Assembly (NCBI RefSeq): GCF_007830455.1
Contig: NZ_VLLB01000006.1
Span: forward strand, 248,001 to 312,000
Origin: Pseudoduganella lurida
GTDB lineage: Bacteria > Pseudomonadota > Gammaproteobacteria > Burkholderiales > Burkholderiaceae_D
DNA length: 64,000 bases
Reading direction: 5' to 3'
How positions within the stretch are numbered: position 1 is the first letter of the stretch; the number at the start of each line of letters is the position of its first letter. This document shows, piece after piece, positions 32,868 through 42,519 of the stretch. The notes below the pieces were generated by a model, which had not been told where the DNA came from, searched no databases, and saw only the letters and a list, made by a program, of their open reading frames with translations. The position numbers were made by a program, and so were the translations under genes.

Positions 32868-35800
32868 ATGTTCGCCATCGCGCTCTTCGAAGCGAGACAG
32901 CGCCTGCGCCTGCTGTCCACCTGGGCCTACTTCGCGCTGTTCCTCACGCTGGCGCTGGTGTGGACGGGCGCCACCGGCGGCGCCTTCAAGGAATTCACCG
33001 TCACGTACGGCGGCAAGGTGCTGATCAACGCACCCCGCTCGATCATGCTGACGGCCAGCGTGCTGGGATGTCTCGGCGTGATCGTGGTGGCCGCCGTGAT
33101 GGGCCGCGCGGTTCAGCAGGACTTCGAGTACGACATGCACCACTTCTTCTTCTCCGCGCCGATCGGCAAGCACCAGTACATGTTCGGCCGCTTCCTCGGC
33201 GCCTGGCTGGTGCTGGCCGTGATCTTCGCCAGCATCCCCCTCGGCACGCTGCTCGGCACCTGGCTGCCCGGCGTGGAGGCGGACCGCGTGGGACCGTTCA
33301 TCCCGGCAGCCTGGCTGCTGCCGTTCGCCGTGTCGCTGCTGCCCAACCTGTTCATCTTCGGCGCGGTCTTCTTCGTGATGGCGGCGCTCACGAGGCGCAT
33401 GCTGCCCGTGTATGTGGGCAGCGTGGTGATGCTCATCGGGTACATCGTGGCGCCCAACCTGGCGCGCGACCTGGACTACAAGACGCTGGCCGCGCTGATC
33501 GATCCGTTCGGCACGGCCGCGCTGGTGCGCCTCACCGAATACTGGCCGATCGCCGAGCGCAATACGCGCCTGGTGCTCCCGGAAGGCATCTACCTGCTGA
33601 ACCGGGTGTTGTGGCTGTCGTTTGCCCTGGTCGCGCTGCTGCTGGGCTACTGGCGCTTCCACTTCGTCAGCACCGTCGACAGCGGCAGCGCCGCCGCGCG
33701 GGGCGAAGGCGAAGTCCCCCTGCGCATCAGCGCTGCCGCCGCAAATACCAATGAACCGCCGGACTTCCGCGCGCGCAGCCTGGCGCTGCTGCTGTGCCAG
33801 TTCAGCTGGCTGAACCTGCGCGAGACGATCAAGAACGTGTACTTCTTCGTGCTGGTGCTGGCCGGCGTGCTGCTGATGTATGCCAGCATGATGGCCGCCG
33901 GCGACATGTTCGGCACCGGCACCTGGCCCGTCACCTACATGGTGCTGGAGACCATGTCGCAGCCGTTCTCGCTGGTGATGATCGTGGTGACCACCTACTA
34001 CGCGGGCGAACTGGTCTGGCGCGAACGCGAACACCGCATGGCGCTGATGCTCGATGCGCTGCCCGTGCCCACCTGGCTGCCGATGGTGTCGAAGCTGGTC
34101 GCCCTCGTCGCGTTGCAGGCCCTGCTGCTGCTGGTGGTGATGCTGGCCGGGATGTCCGTGCAGCTGGCCAAGGGCTACCTGCACCTGCAGCCGGAGGTCT
34201 ACCTGCTCGACCTGTACACGGTGCAGCTGCCCTACTACGCGCTGCTGGCCGTACTGGCGATCGCCGCGCAGGTGCTGATCGGCTACAAGTACCTGGCCTT
34301 CTGCGCGATGATCGCGTACTACACCGCCACCGTGGCAATGTCCACGCTGGGCCTCGACCACCCGCTGGTGCTGTACGCATGGACGCCGGAAGTGCGCTAC
34401 TCGGACATGAACGGCTTCGGCCAGGGGCTGGTGCGCGAGCACTGGTACCACCTGTACTGGGGCGGCGCGGCGCTGCTGCTGGCGATGCTCACGCGCGTGT
34501 TCTGGCCGCGCGGCGCCAACGACGAATGGCATACGCGCCTGCAGCTGGCGCGCCGCGCCCTGAGCGTGCCGGTGCTGGCCGGCTTCGGTGCCGGCCTGGC
34601 CGTGATGCTGGGCGCCGGCGGCATCCTCTACTACAACCTGCACATCGCCAACGACTACCAGACGCCGTTCCGCCGCGATGCCGACCGTGCCGACTACGAA
34701 CGCCGCTACAAGGCCACCGCCGCCCTGCCCCAGCCGCGCATCACCTCCGTGCACCTGGACGTGGAGATCATGCCGAACGAACGCCGCCTGGTGGTGAAAG
34801 GCCGCTACCTGCTGGAGAACCGCAGCGGCCAGCCCGTTACCGCGATCTACGTGAGCCGCGATCCGCAGGCCGACATGGGCGCGCCCGTGTTCGGCCTGAA
34901 CGGCAACCGCGCCACGCTGGCCGACCGCGCGCTCGGCTACTACCGCTATGCGCTGGCCACGCCGCTGCCGGCCGGCGGCCAGTTGCCGATGGAGTTCGAG
35001 ATCGCCTGGTCGCCGAAGGGCTTCTTCGGCCTGGGCAAGGATACGCCGGTGCTGGCCAACGGCACCTTCTTCAACAACGCGATCCTGCCGCGCATCGGCT
35101 ACCAGCGCGACCGCGAACTGGTCGATCCGCGCGACCGCAAGCAGCACGGGCTGCCGGCGCGCGAGCGCGCGCTGCCACGCGACGATCCGCAGGGCCTGGC
35201 CAACAACATGATGGGCAGCGACGCCGACTGGATCACGTTCGATGCGATCGTGGGCACCAGCGCCGACCAGACGGCCATCGCGCCCGGCATGCTGGCGCGG
35301 GAATGGACGGCCAACGGCCGGCGCTACTTCCACTACCGGATGGATGCGCCGATCCTGAACTTCTATTCGGTGCAGTCGGCCCGCTACGTGGTGCGGCACG
35401 ACTGGTGGCAGGACGTGGGCATCGAGATCTGGTACCACCCGGGTCATGAGTTCAACCTGGACCGCATGACGAAGGGCGTGAAGGATGCGCTGGACTACTA
35501 CAGCCGCAACTTCGGGCCCTACCAGCACAAGGTCGTGCGCATCGTCGAATTCCCCCGCTACGAGACGTATGCCCAGTCGTATCCGAACACGATCCCGTTC
35601 TCGGAAGGCATCGGCTTCATCGCCAAGGTGGACGAGCGCAATCCGAAGGACATCGACTACCCGTACTACGTGACGGCGCACGAAGTGGCGCACCAGTGGT
35701 GGGGCCATCAGCTCGCGGCCGGCAACACGCGCGGCGGCACGGTGCTCTCGGAAACGCTGGCCGAATACTCGGCGCTGATGGTGATGAAGAAGACCTTCGG

Positions 35801-36452
35801 CGCGGCGCGCATGCGGCGCTTCCTGCGCTACGACCTGGACATGTACCTGCATGGCCGCGCGCTGGAGAATCACCAGGAGCTGCCGCTGGCGGACAACGAG
35901 AACCAGCCCTACATCCACTACCGCAAGGGCAGCCTGGCGATGTACCAGCTGCAGGACCTGGTGGGCGAGGACCGTGTGAACGCCGTGCTGCGCGGCCTGC
36001 TCAAGCAGCACGCCTACAGCGGCGGGCCGTATCCGAGCGTGACGGCGCTGGTGGACGGCCTGCGCGCCACGCTGCCGCCGGATCGCGCCTACCTCGTCGA
36101 CGACCTGTTCAACGCCATCGTCCTGTACGACAACCGCGCGCTGTCGGCCACGGCGCAGCGCCGCGCGGACGGCCGCTATGACGTGCAGCTGACCGTGCAG
36201 GCGGCCAAGCTGCGCGCGGACGGCCTGGGCGCGGAGCGGGAAACGACGCTGGCCGACCTGGTCGACATCGGCATCGACGACCGCGACGGCAAGCCGCTGC
36301 TGCGCGAGCGCCGGCGCATCGGCCCCGGCGAGACGAGCTTCACGCTGGTGGTCACGGGCCGCCCGGCGCGCGCCGGCATCGATCCGGACAACAAGCTGAT
36401 CGACCGCAAGCCGGACGACAACATGACGGCCGTGGAGCTGCCCGCGAAATAG
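32868..36452 (+). CDS. ABC permease fused to an M1-family aminopeptidase
   Basis: A 1194-aa fusion. Residues ~1-600 are an ABC-2-type membrane region with two sets of about six spans (first from FAIALFEARQRLRLLSTWAYF, second from YVFFLVL-like sequence near 320). From ~615 a soluble domain follows that ends in an M1 peptidase: zinc motif HEVAHQWW (H938-H942) and a downstream Glu (E962 in LSETLAEYSALMV). The exopeptidase motif GxMEN is not obvious. The peptidase should face the periplasm, so the complex may couple peptide cleavage with transport or mechanical work. Family members are known from genomes but their role is unknown. Confidence 0.88.
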   Translation: MFAIALFEARQRLRLLSTWAYFALFLTLALVWTGATGGAFKEFTVTYGGKVLINAPRSIMLTASVLGCLGVIVVAAVMGRAVQQDFEYDMHHFFFSAPIGKHQYMFGRFLGAWLVLAVIFASIPLGTLLGTWLPGVEADRVGPFIPAAWLLPFAVSLLPNLFIFGAVFFVMAALTRRMLPVYVGSVVMLIGYIVAPNLARDLDYKTLAALIDPFGTAALVRLTEYWPIAERNTRLVLPEGIYLLNRVLWLSFALVALLLGYWRFHFVSTVDSGSAAARGEGEVPLRISAAAANTNEPPDFRARSLALLLCQFSWLNLRETIKNVYFFVLVLAGVLLMYASMMAAGDMFGTGTWPVTYMVLETMSQPFSLVMIVVTTYYAGELVWREREHRMALMLDALPVPTWLPMVSKLVALVALQALLLLVVMLAGMSVQLAKGYLHLQPEVYLLDLYTVQLPYYALLAVLAIAAQVLIGYKYLAFCAMIAYYTATVAMSTLGLDHPLVLYAWTPEVRYSDMNGFGQGLVREHWYHLYWGGAALLLAMLTRVFWPRGANDEWHTRLQLARRALSVPVLAGFGAGLAVMLGAGGILYYNLHIANDYQTPFRRDADRADYERRYKATAALPQPRITSVHLDVEIMPNERRLVVKGRYLLENRSGQPVTAIYVSRDPQADMGAPVFGLNGNRATLADRALGYYRYALATPLPAGGQLPMEFEIAWSPKGFFGLGKDTPVLANGTFFNNAILPRIGYQRDRELVDPRDRKQHGLPARERALPRDDPQGLANNMMGSDADWITFDAIVGTSADQTAIAPGMLAREWTANGRRYFHYRMDAPILNFYSVQSARYVVRHDWWQDVGIEIWYHPGHEFNLDRMTKGVKDALDYYSRNFGPYQHKVVRIVEFPRYETYAQSYPNTIPFSEGIGFIAKVDERNPKDIDYPYYVTAHEVAHQWWGHQLAAGNTRGGTVLSETLAEYSALMVMKKTFGAARMRRFLRYDLDMYLHGRALENHQELPLADNENQPYIHYRKGSLAMYQLQDLVGEDRVNAVLRGLLKQHAYSGGPYPSVTALVDGLRATLPPDRAYLVDDLFNAIVLYDNRALSATAQRRADGRYDVQLTVQAAKLRADGLGAERETTLADLVDIGIDDRDGKPLLRERRRIGPGETSFTLVVTGRPARAGIDPDNKLIDRKPDDNMTAVELPAK

Positions 36453-36558
36453 CCGCATTTCGCGGCCACTGCGGCGTCCACCCGTGCGTGCGTCCGCGAA
36501 CAGAGCCCGCCCTGTGCCGCCGCTATCCTGATCGCTGTTTTCAACACAGGAGCCGGCA

Positions 36559-37062
36559 ATGGCATTCGATCTCGGTAATCTGTTACAGCAATACCTGGGC
36601 GGCGCGGCCGACCCCGCCCGCGCGGAACAGGACTTCACGCACGCCGCGCAGCAGGCCCCGCAATCTTCCGTCGCCAGCGGCGTGACGGAAGCGTTCCGCT
36701 CCGACCAGACCCCGCCGTTCGCGGACATGGTCAGCCAGCTGTTCGGCCGCAGCGACCCGCAGCAGCGGGCCGGCATGCTGAACCAGCTGCTCGCCAACGT
36801 GAGCCCGGCGATGCTGACGGCGCTGGCCGGCAGCATCGGCGGCCTGTTCGGCCAGAACGGCCAGCCGCAGGTGACGGCCGAGCAGGCCGAAAAAATCACG
36901 CCGGCGCAGGTGCAGGAAATCGCCACGACGGCCGAACAGCACAACCCCGGCATCGTCGACCGCATCGGCGACTTCTATGCGCAGCACCCGCAGCTGATCC
37001 AGGCACTGGGCGGCGCGGCACTCGCGATCGTGCTGGGCAAGATGGCGCAGTCGCACCGCTGA
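36559..37062 (+). CDS. DUF937/YidB-like protein
   Basis: A 167-aa helical protein starting MAFDLGNLLQQYLGGAADPA. It contains repeated short hydrophobic helices (MLNQLLANVSPAMLTALAG, GGLFGQ) and ends in a hydrophobic helix ALGGAALAIVLGKMAQSHR. The pattern fits DUF937/YidB-like proteins, which have no assigned function. AGGAG precedes the ATG. It is probably a separate unit from the upstream fusion gene, 106 bp away. Confidence 0.65.
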   Translation: MAFDLGNLLQQYLGGAADPARAEQDFTHAAQQAPQSSVASGVTEAFRSDQTPPFADMVSQLFGRSDPQQRAGMLNQLLANVSPAMLTALAGSIGGLFGQNGQPQVTAEQAEKITPAQVQEIATTAEQHNPGIVDRIGDFYAQHPQLIQALGGAALAIVLGKMAQSHR

Positions 37063-37141
37063 TCACAGCGTTCCATAGCACCCGCGGCGCATCGGGCACC
37101 GCGGGTCGCATCTTTCACGGTTCAATCAAAGGAGAACATCC

Positions 37142-37561
37142 ATGGGCATCCTCAGCAATATCTTCCACAAGATCTTCCCTTCTTCGCACCCGGCCGTCGC
37201 CGCGAAACCGGCCGCGCCGGCAGCACCAACGGCCGCACCGGCTGCGCCTGCAGCACCGGCCGCCGCACCAGCACCAGCACCAGCCGCCGCGGCGCCACTG
37301 TCCGAAGTGGACGTCGAGCAGATCCTGAACAGCAAGGCGCAAGGCGCGGGCCAGCAGCTGAACTGGCGCTCGTCGATCGTCGACCTGCTGAAACTGCTGG
37401 ACCTGGACAGCAGCCTGCAGTCGCGCAAGGAGCTGGCGCAGGAACTACATTACACCGGCGACACCAATGATTCCGCCACGATGAACATCTGGCTGCACCG
37501 CCAGGTGATGAACAAGCTGGCCGCCAACGGCGGCAAGGTGCCGGCCGACCTGAAGGACTGA
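37142..37561 (+). CDS. DUF3597 domain protein
   Basis: A 139-aa protein. It starts MGILSNIFHKIFPSSHP, then an Ala/Pro linker of about 35 residues made of AAP and APA repeats, then a compact domain (about 58-139) with DVEQILNSKAQ, LNWRSSIVDLLKLLDLDSSLQSRKELA and YTGDTNDSATMNIWLHRQVM, typical of DUF3597, a small helical family of unknown role. AGGAG precedes the ATG. Confidence 0.85.
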   Translation: MGILSNIFHKIFPSSHPAVAAKPAAPAAPTAAPAAPAAPAAAPAPAPAAAAPLSEVDVEQILNSKAQGAGQQLNWRSSIVDLLKLLDLDSSLQSRKELAQELHYTGDTNDSATMNIWLHRQVMNKLAANGGKVPADLKD

Positions 37562-37583
37562 TCGAACACCCGCGGCACCAAAC

Positions 37584-37612
37584 AATAAAGCGCCCGCGGG
37601 CGCTTTATTGCT
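37584..37612 (+). terminator. rho-independent terminator after the DUF3597 gene
   Basis: AATAAAGCGCCCG / CGGGCGCTTTATT form a nearly perfect stem of about 13 bp with T residues on the 3' side, 22 bp after the stop codon. Confidence 0.85.
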
Positions 37613-37617
37613 TTAAA

Positions 37618-37744
37618 GAGGACAGTCCAATTTTTACAACAGGGGACAGTCCCCATTTTTACAACAGGGGACAGTCCCCATTTTTTACAACAGGGGACAG
37701 TCCCCATTTTTAGGAAATATTTCCAGAAAAGGGGGACAGTCCCC
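37618..37744. repeat. array of GGGGACAGTCCCC palindromes
   Basis: Four exact 13-bp palindromes start at 37642, 37667, 37693 and 37732, preceded by a degenerate copy at 37618-37630. The spacers are ATTTTT and ACAACA, so copies 2-4 repeat with a 25-26 bp period. The array lies between the DUF3597 terminator and the chemoreceptor stop. Each copy followed by ATTTTT could work as a weak terminator. It is not a CRISPR array, since the spacers are near identical and too short. Confidence 0.85.
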
Positions 37745-37777
37745 GTTTTCAGGAAACTTTTTGGTCGGGGTGCGCGC

Positions 37778-39364
37778 TCAGGCGGCCAGCCGCAACGAGG
37801 TCGAACCGGCGCGTACTGGCGCGGCGTCGTCGATCTGGAACACGGCCACGACCTGCGCCAGCGCCTCGGCCTGTTCGCGCATCGATGCGGCCGCGGCAGC
37901 TGCCTCTTCCACCAGCGCGGCGTTCTGCTGCGTCACGCCGTCCATGTCGGCGATCGCGCGGTTGACCTGCTCGATGCCGGCGCTCTGCTCCACGCTGGCG
38001 GTGGTGATCTCGCCCATGATGTCGGTCACGCGGTGGATGCTGTCCACCACTTCCGTCATCGTCATGCCCGCTTCAGCCACCAGCTTGCTGCCCGCATCGA
38101 CCTTGGTGACGGAGTCGCCGATCAGCTCCTTGATTTCCTTCGCTGCCGCGGCCGAGCGCTGCGCCAGGTTGCGCACCTCGCCTGCGACGACGGCAAAGCC
38201 GCGGCCCTGCTCGCCCGCGCGGGCCGCCTCCACCGCCGCGTTCAGCGCCAGGATATTGGTCTGGAACGCGATGCCGTCGATGACGGAAATGATGTCCACG
38301 ATCTTGCGCGCGGACGCATTGATCGACTCCATCGTGTCGACCACCTTGCCCACTACCGCGCCGCCGCGCACCGCCACTTCGGACGCGCTCACGGCCAGCT
38401 GGTTGGCCTGGCGCGCATTGTCGGCATTCTGCTTCACGGTGGACGTCAGTTCCTCCATCGACGATGCCGTCTCTTCCAGCGCGCCGGCCTGCTGCTCGGT
38501 GCGCGCCGACAGGTCCATATTGCCGGAAGCGATTTCGCCCGAAGCGCTGGACATGTGCACGGTCCCGCTGCGCACCTGCGACACGATCTGCACCAGGCCC
38601 GCGTTCATCTGGCGCAGCGCGGCCAGCAGGCGGCCCGTTTCATCGGTACTGGTCACTTCGATGTCATTGCGCAGGTCGTTGTTGGCCACGCTGGAAGCGA
38701 TGTCCACCGCGCGGTTCAGCGGCACCACGATGCCGCGCGTGAGCCACCAGGCGCAGAACGCGCCGATCACCAGCACCACCACGCCGCAGGCGACGAGGAA
38801 GCTGCGGTTCCCCTGGAACAGCGTGTCGATGCGGACGGCCTGGGCGTCGATCTCGGCGCGCTGCATCTGCAGCAGGGCGTTCAGCGCGTCCTGGTAGGCT
38901 TTCGCATCCGGCGTGAAGTCCTTCATCAGGAGGGCGTCCGCCTCTTCCAGCTTGCCTTCCTTCTTCAGCGCCGTGATGGCATCGCGCGACTTCACGTAGC
39001 GCTTGCGGGTTTCCGTCACGCGTGTATAGGCTTCCTTTTCGGCGGGCGTATCGAGCAGGCCTTCCACCTTCTTGCTCAGCTCACCGATCTCGGCGGTGGA
39101 ATTCTTCAGGTCCTCGGCAAAGAAAGCGGCCAGGGACGGGTCGCTGCTTTTCGCGATGGCCGACGTGCGGCGCACGCTGGTGTGGATCAGGCGGTACCAG
39201 TCCGCCATCATGCGTTCCTTCGCCAGCGGCACGGCCATCAGGTCGTGCGTGGCTTCGGCCACCGATTGCATGCGCAGGATGCCGAACGCGGTCATCAGGG
39301 TCATGAGGACCAGCACGAGGCCGAAGCCGACGGAAAGACGGGTACCGATTTTCAGGTTGTTCAT
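37778..39364 (-). CDS. methyl-accepting chemotaxis protein
   Basis: A 528-aa inner-membrane chemoreceptor. TM1 is near residues 12-32 (LSVGFGLVLVLMTLMTAFGIL) and TM2 near 190-210 (FLVACGVVVLVIGAFCAWWL). Between them is a ~155-residue helical periplasmic domain of four-helix-bundle type. HAMP follows, then the signalling domain with the hairpin tip IDGIAFQTNILALNAAVEAA and GEQGRGFAVVAGEVR. No C-terminal CheR-binding pentapeptide is seen. ATG at 39364 fits the membrane topology; no chemotaxis genes are nearby, so it is an orphan receptor. Confidence 0.93.
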   Translation of the reverse strand: MNNLKIGTRLSVGFGLVLVLMTLMTAFGILRMQSVAEATHDLMAVPLAKERMMADWYRLIHTSVRRTSAIAKSSDPSLAAFFAEDLKNSTAEIGELSKKVEGLLDTPAEKEAYTRVTETRKRYVKSRDAITALKKEGKLEEADALLMKDFTPDAKAYQDALNALLQMQRAEIDAQAVRIDTLFQGNRSFLVACGVVVLVIGAFCAWWLTRGIVVPLNRAVDIASSVANNDLRNDIEVTSTDETGRLLAALRQMNAGLVQIVSQVRSGTVHMSSASGEIASGNMDLSARTEQQAGALEETASSMEELTSTVKQNADNARQANQLAVSASEVAVRGGAVVGKVVDTMESINASARKIVDIISVIDGIAFQTNILALNAAVEAARAGEQGRGFAVVAGEVRNLAQRSAAAAKEIKELIGDSVTKVDAGSKLVAEAGMTMTEVVDSIHRVTDIMGEITTASVEQSAGIEQVNRAIADMDGVTQQNAALVEEAAAAAASMREQAEALAQVVAVFQIDDAAPVRAGSTSLRLAA

Positions 39365-39548
39365 GGGGGTGCCGCGGAGTGCGGAAGGATTGCTGGATGA
39401 TCGCGAGTCTAGCAGTACCTTTTCCATGCAGCAATGTCTAGAACTGCCGCTGTCGCATCGAAGCCATATCTCGAATGCATGACATGGGCTGGACATATTG
39501 TGCGTGTAGAGGCGCCATGCCGGCCGATGCAGGGTGGCACCGGCACCG

Positions 39549-39579
39549 CAAAAAAAAACGGGACCCGCGCGGGTCCCGT
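39549..39579 (-). terminator. rho-independent terminator after topB
   Basis: ACGGGACCCGC / GCGGGTCCCGT is a perfect 11-bp stem. On the - strand it is followed by a run of T residues (A run at 39550-39558 on the + strand), 21 bp past the topB stop. Confidence 0.92.
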
Positions 39580-39599
39580 TGGTGCTGCGGTGCGGATGC

Positions 39600-42281
39600 T
39601 TATTCCGCCGCCACCACTTTCTTGACGGCCGTCTTCTTCGCGGCCGCCTTCTTGGCCGGCGCCTTCTTCGCGGCGGCTTTCACGGCGGTCTTGGTGGCGG
39701 TTTTGGACGCCGCCTTCTTGGCCGCAGCCTTCACCGGCGCTGCATCCGCGCCAGCTTCCGCCGGTGCGTCGCCTGCCGCGCCAGCCTTCGGTTTCGCGCC
39801 CGGCTTTTCCTTGCGGGGCTCGAATTCGAAGCTAATCTTGCCGTCCTTGCCGCGTGCCAGGAAGGCCTTGAACGGCCGGCGCGTGCGCTGCGATACAAAG
39901 CCCGGCAGCAGGTCGGTCTTGCCCTCGTTCAGCAGCTTGACCATCTGCTCCGGCAGGATCTCCTGCTGCAGGATGATGCGGCCGCTGCGGAAGTCGCACG
40001 TCTTCGGCTTTGCCACGCTGTGTTCGCACACATAGGCCAGGCCCATTTCGTACACGCCGCCATTGCACTTCGGGCAAGGGCCCAGCGCGGTCTGGCCGGT
40101 GAAGTCCACGCCTTCGCCGTCCTCGCCTTCCTCGTCGTTCTGGCCGAAGTCGAATTCCAGCTTGAAGTTCTTGATCTCTTCATCGCGCACGATGCGCAGG
40201 ATCGCCGCGAACGGGCGGCCCATCTTCGAGCGGAAGCCCTGCAGCGGACCGATGGTGCGGTTCTGCAGCAGCTCTTCCACTTCGGCGATCTCGAACTGGC
40301 GGCTGCCCGGCGTCTTCGACATCGAGAAGTCGCACTTCGTGCAGGCGAAGCGCCGGTAGTTTTCCTTCACCACGGCCGCGCAGTTCGGGCATGGCGTGGT
40401 CAACGTGGCGTAGTCGCCGGGGATCGTGTCGTTGCTGTATTCCTTGGCGCGCTTGACGATAATCTGCGTCATCTGCTGGATTTCGCGCATGAACTCCTCG
40501 CGCGAGATGCGGCCCTTCTCCATCTGCGACAGCTTGTGTTCCCACTCGCCCGTCAGCTCCGGCGCCGTCAGTTCGTTCACGCCCAGGCCGCGCAGCAGCG
40601 TCATCAGCTGCGATGCCTTCGCCGTCGGGATCAGTTCGCGGCCTTCGCGGATCAGGTACTTCTCGCCCAGCAGGCCCTCGATGATGGCGGCGCGCGTGGC
40701 CGGCGTGCCGAGGCCCTTGCCGGCCATCGCATCGCGCAGCTCGTCGGAATCGACCAGCTTGCCGGCGCCTTCCATCGCGGACAGCAGGGTCGCCTCCGTG
40801 TAGCGCGCCGGCGGCTTCGTCACCAGGCCATTGGCATTGACCTTGTCGGTGTGGACCTTCTCGCCCTTCGCCACCGGCACCAGGTTGCCGCCGTCCTTGT
40901 CGCCGTCGGCCGCGGCATCCTTGCCGTAGATCGCCAGCCAGCCGGCGTTCGTCATGACCTTGCCTTCGGTCTTGAACTGATGGCCGGAGACTTCCGTGAA
41001 GCGCGTGGTGACCTGGAATTCGGCAGCCGGGAAGAACACGGCCATGAAGCGGCGCGTGACCAGGTCGTACAGCTTCTGTTCCGGCTCGGAGAGGCCCTTC
41101 GGCGCGATGCCGGTCGGGATGATCGCGAAGTGGTCCGAGATCTTGGTGTTGTCGAAGATGCGCTTGTTCGGCTTGACCCAGCCCTTGTCCAGGATCTGCT
41201 TGGCGAACTGGTGGTAGTTCGGGTTCTGCTTCACCACTTCCAGCGTCGACTGCACGGTGGGGATGTAGTCTTCCGGCAGGAAGCGCGAATCGGTCCGCGG
41301 ATACGTCAGCACCTTGTGCTTTTCATACAGCGCCTGCGCCAGGCCCAGCGTGTTCTTCGCCGAGAAGCCGAAGCGGCCATTCGCCTCGCGCTGCAGGCTC
41401 GTGAGGTCGAACAGCGCGGGCGCCATCGAGGTCGTCGGCTTCGATTCTTCCGTGACGATGCCGGGCTTGCCCTTGCAGGCCAGTGCGATCGAATCGGCGG
41501 CAGCCTTGCTCCACAGGCGCTCGGCGCGCTTCTCCGGATCCGTCTCGTCCTTCTTGAACTTCGTGTCCAGCCAGCGGCCTTCGTACACGCCGGCGGCGCA
41601 CACGAATTCGGCGCGCACTTCCCAGTAGTCGCGCGGCACGAACTTCTTGATCTTGTCTTCGCGCTCGACCACGATCGACAGGGTCGGCGTCTGCACGCGG
41701 CCCACGGTCGTCAGGTAGAAGCCGCCCTCCTTCGAGTTGAAGGCCGTCATCGCACGGGTGCCGTTGATGCCGATCAGCCAGTCCGCCTCGGAACGGCAGC
41801 GCGCCGCGTCGGCCAGTGGCAGCATCTCGTCGTCGCTGCGCAGGTGCGCGAAGCCGTCGCGGATCGCGTTCGGCGTCATCGACTGCAGCCACAGGCGCTT
41901 GACGGGCTGCTTGGCCTTGGCGTTCTGCGCGATCAGGCGGAAGATCAGTTCTCCTTCGCGGCCCGCATCGCATGCGTTGATCAGCGCCGTCACGTCCTTG
42001 CGCTTGATGAGCTTGTTGAGCACCTTCAGGCGGCTCTCCGTCTTCGCGATCGGATTGAGCGCGAAGTACGGCGGGATCATCGGCAGGTGCGTGAAGCTCC
42101 ATTTGCCACGCTTGACGTCATGCTCTTCGGGCACGGCGATTTCCAGCAGGTGACCCACGGCGGAGGACAGCACGTAGTCATCGGACTCGAAATACTCATC
42201 GTGCTTGGTAAAGCCGCCAAGCGACTTCGCGATGTCGTTCGCGACAGAAGGCTTCTCGGCGATGATGAGGGTTTTGCTCAT
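39600..42281 (-). CDS. topB: DNA topoisomerase III
   Basis: An 893-aa type IA topoisomerase that decatenates DNA. The TOPRIM start is SKTLIIAEKPSVANDIA, with DAGREGELIFR for metal binding. The catalytic tyrosine lies in VLTYPRTDSRFLP. After the core (about 1-640) come two zinc-ribbon-like segments (CPNCAAVV...CTKC and CPKCNGGV...C) and a Topo C-ZnRpt region. The last ~45 residues are a Lys/Ala repeat tail (AAAKKA, KAPAKKA) like histone H1 tails. It is longer than E. coli TopB (653). ATG at 42281 fits the family. Confidence 0.95.
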   Translation of the reverse strand: MSKTLIIAEKPSVANDIAKSLGGFTKHDEYFESDDYVLSSAVGHLLEIAVPEEHDVKRGKWSFTHLPMIPPYFALNPIAKTESRLKVLNKLIKRKDVTALINACDAGREGELIFRLIAQNAKAKQPVKRLWLQSMTPNAIRDGFAHLRSDDEMLPLADAARCRSEADWLIGINGTRAMTAFNSKEGGFYLTTVGRVQTPTLSIVVEREDKIKKFVPRDYWEVRAEFVCAAGVYEGRWLDTKFKKDETDPEKRAERLWSKAAADSIALACKGKPGIVTEESKPTTSMAPALFDLTSLQREANGRFGFSAKNTLGLAQALYEKHKVLTYPRTDSRFLPEDYIPTVQSTLEVVKQNPNYHQFAKQILDKGWVKPNKRIFDNTKISDHFAIIPTGIAPKGLSEPEQKLYDLVTRRFMAVFFPAAEFQVTTRFTEVSGHQFKTEGKVMTNAGWLAIYGKDAAADGDKDGGNLVPVAKGEKVHTDKVNANGLVTKPPARYTEATLLSAMEGAGKLVDSDELRDAMAGKGLGTPATRAAIIEGLLGEKYLIREGRELIPTAKASQLMTLLRGLGVNELTAPELTGEWEHKLSQMEKGRISREEFMREIQQMTQIIVKRAKEYSNDTIPGDYATLTTPCPNCAAVVKENYRRFACTKCDFSMSKTPGSRQFEIAEVEELLQNRTIGPLQGFRSKMGRPFAAILRIVRDEEIKNFKLEFDFGQNDEEGEDGEGVDFTGQTALGPCPKCNGGVYEMGLAYVCEHSVAKPKTCDFRSGRIILQQEILPEQMVKLLNEGKTDLLPGFVSQRTRRPFKAFLARGKDGKISFEFEPRKEKPGAKPKAGAAGDAPAEAGADAAPVKAAAKKAASKTATKTAVKAAAKKAPAKKAAAKKTAVKKVVAAE

Positions 42282-42519
42282 GTTTGTTGTTCTCGGTTGC
42301 TTTGCTCGGTTGCTTTGCTCGGTCACGTCGGGAGCGGCCTCGCGCGGTGCGCGGCGGCGTCACTCTCCCCGGGGGACGGCAGGCGCATGATACATGGGCA
42401 ATGCGCCTCGTGCCGGATTTCGTGTCTGGTTGGGGGGCAATCATAAGCGCGTTGCCGCGCAAACCGCAAGCATCGCCCCGCCCGTGGCGCGGGCACACCG
42501 CAGTGCCGCCCAATGCAAA

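Noticed and set aside
32754..36965. Very long open frame (about 1400 codons) on the - strand opposite the ABC-M1 fusion gene
   Set aside because: It is the mirror of a GC-rich coding region: composition is His/Arg/Gln/Val-rich without any domain pattern, while the + strand encodes recognisable motifs.
37618..37744. CRISPR-like array
   Set aside because: Repeat unit is a 13-bp palindrome with nearly identical 12-13 bp spacers and no cas genes; a CRISPR needs unique longer spacers.
39534..42446. 970-codon + strand frame opposite topB
   Set aside because: Antisense shadow; the - strand encodes a complete topoisomerase III.
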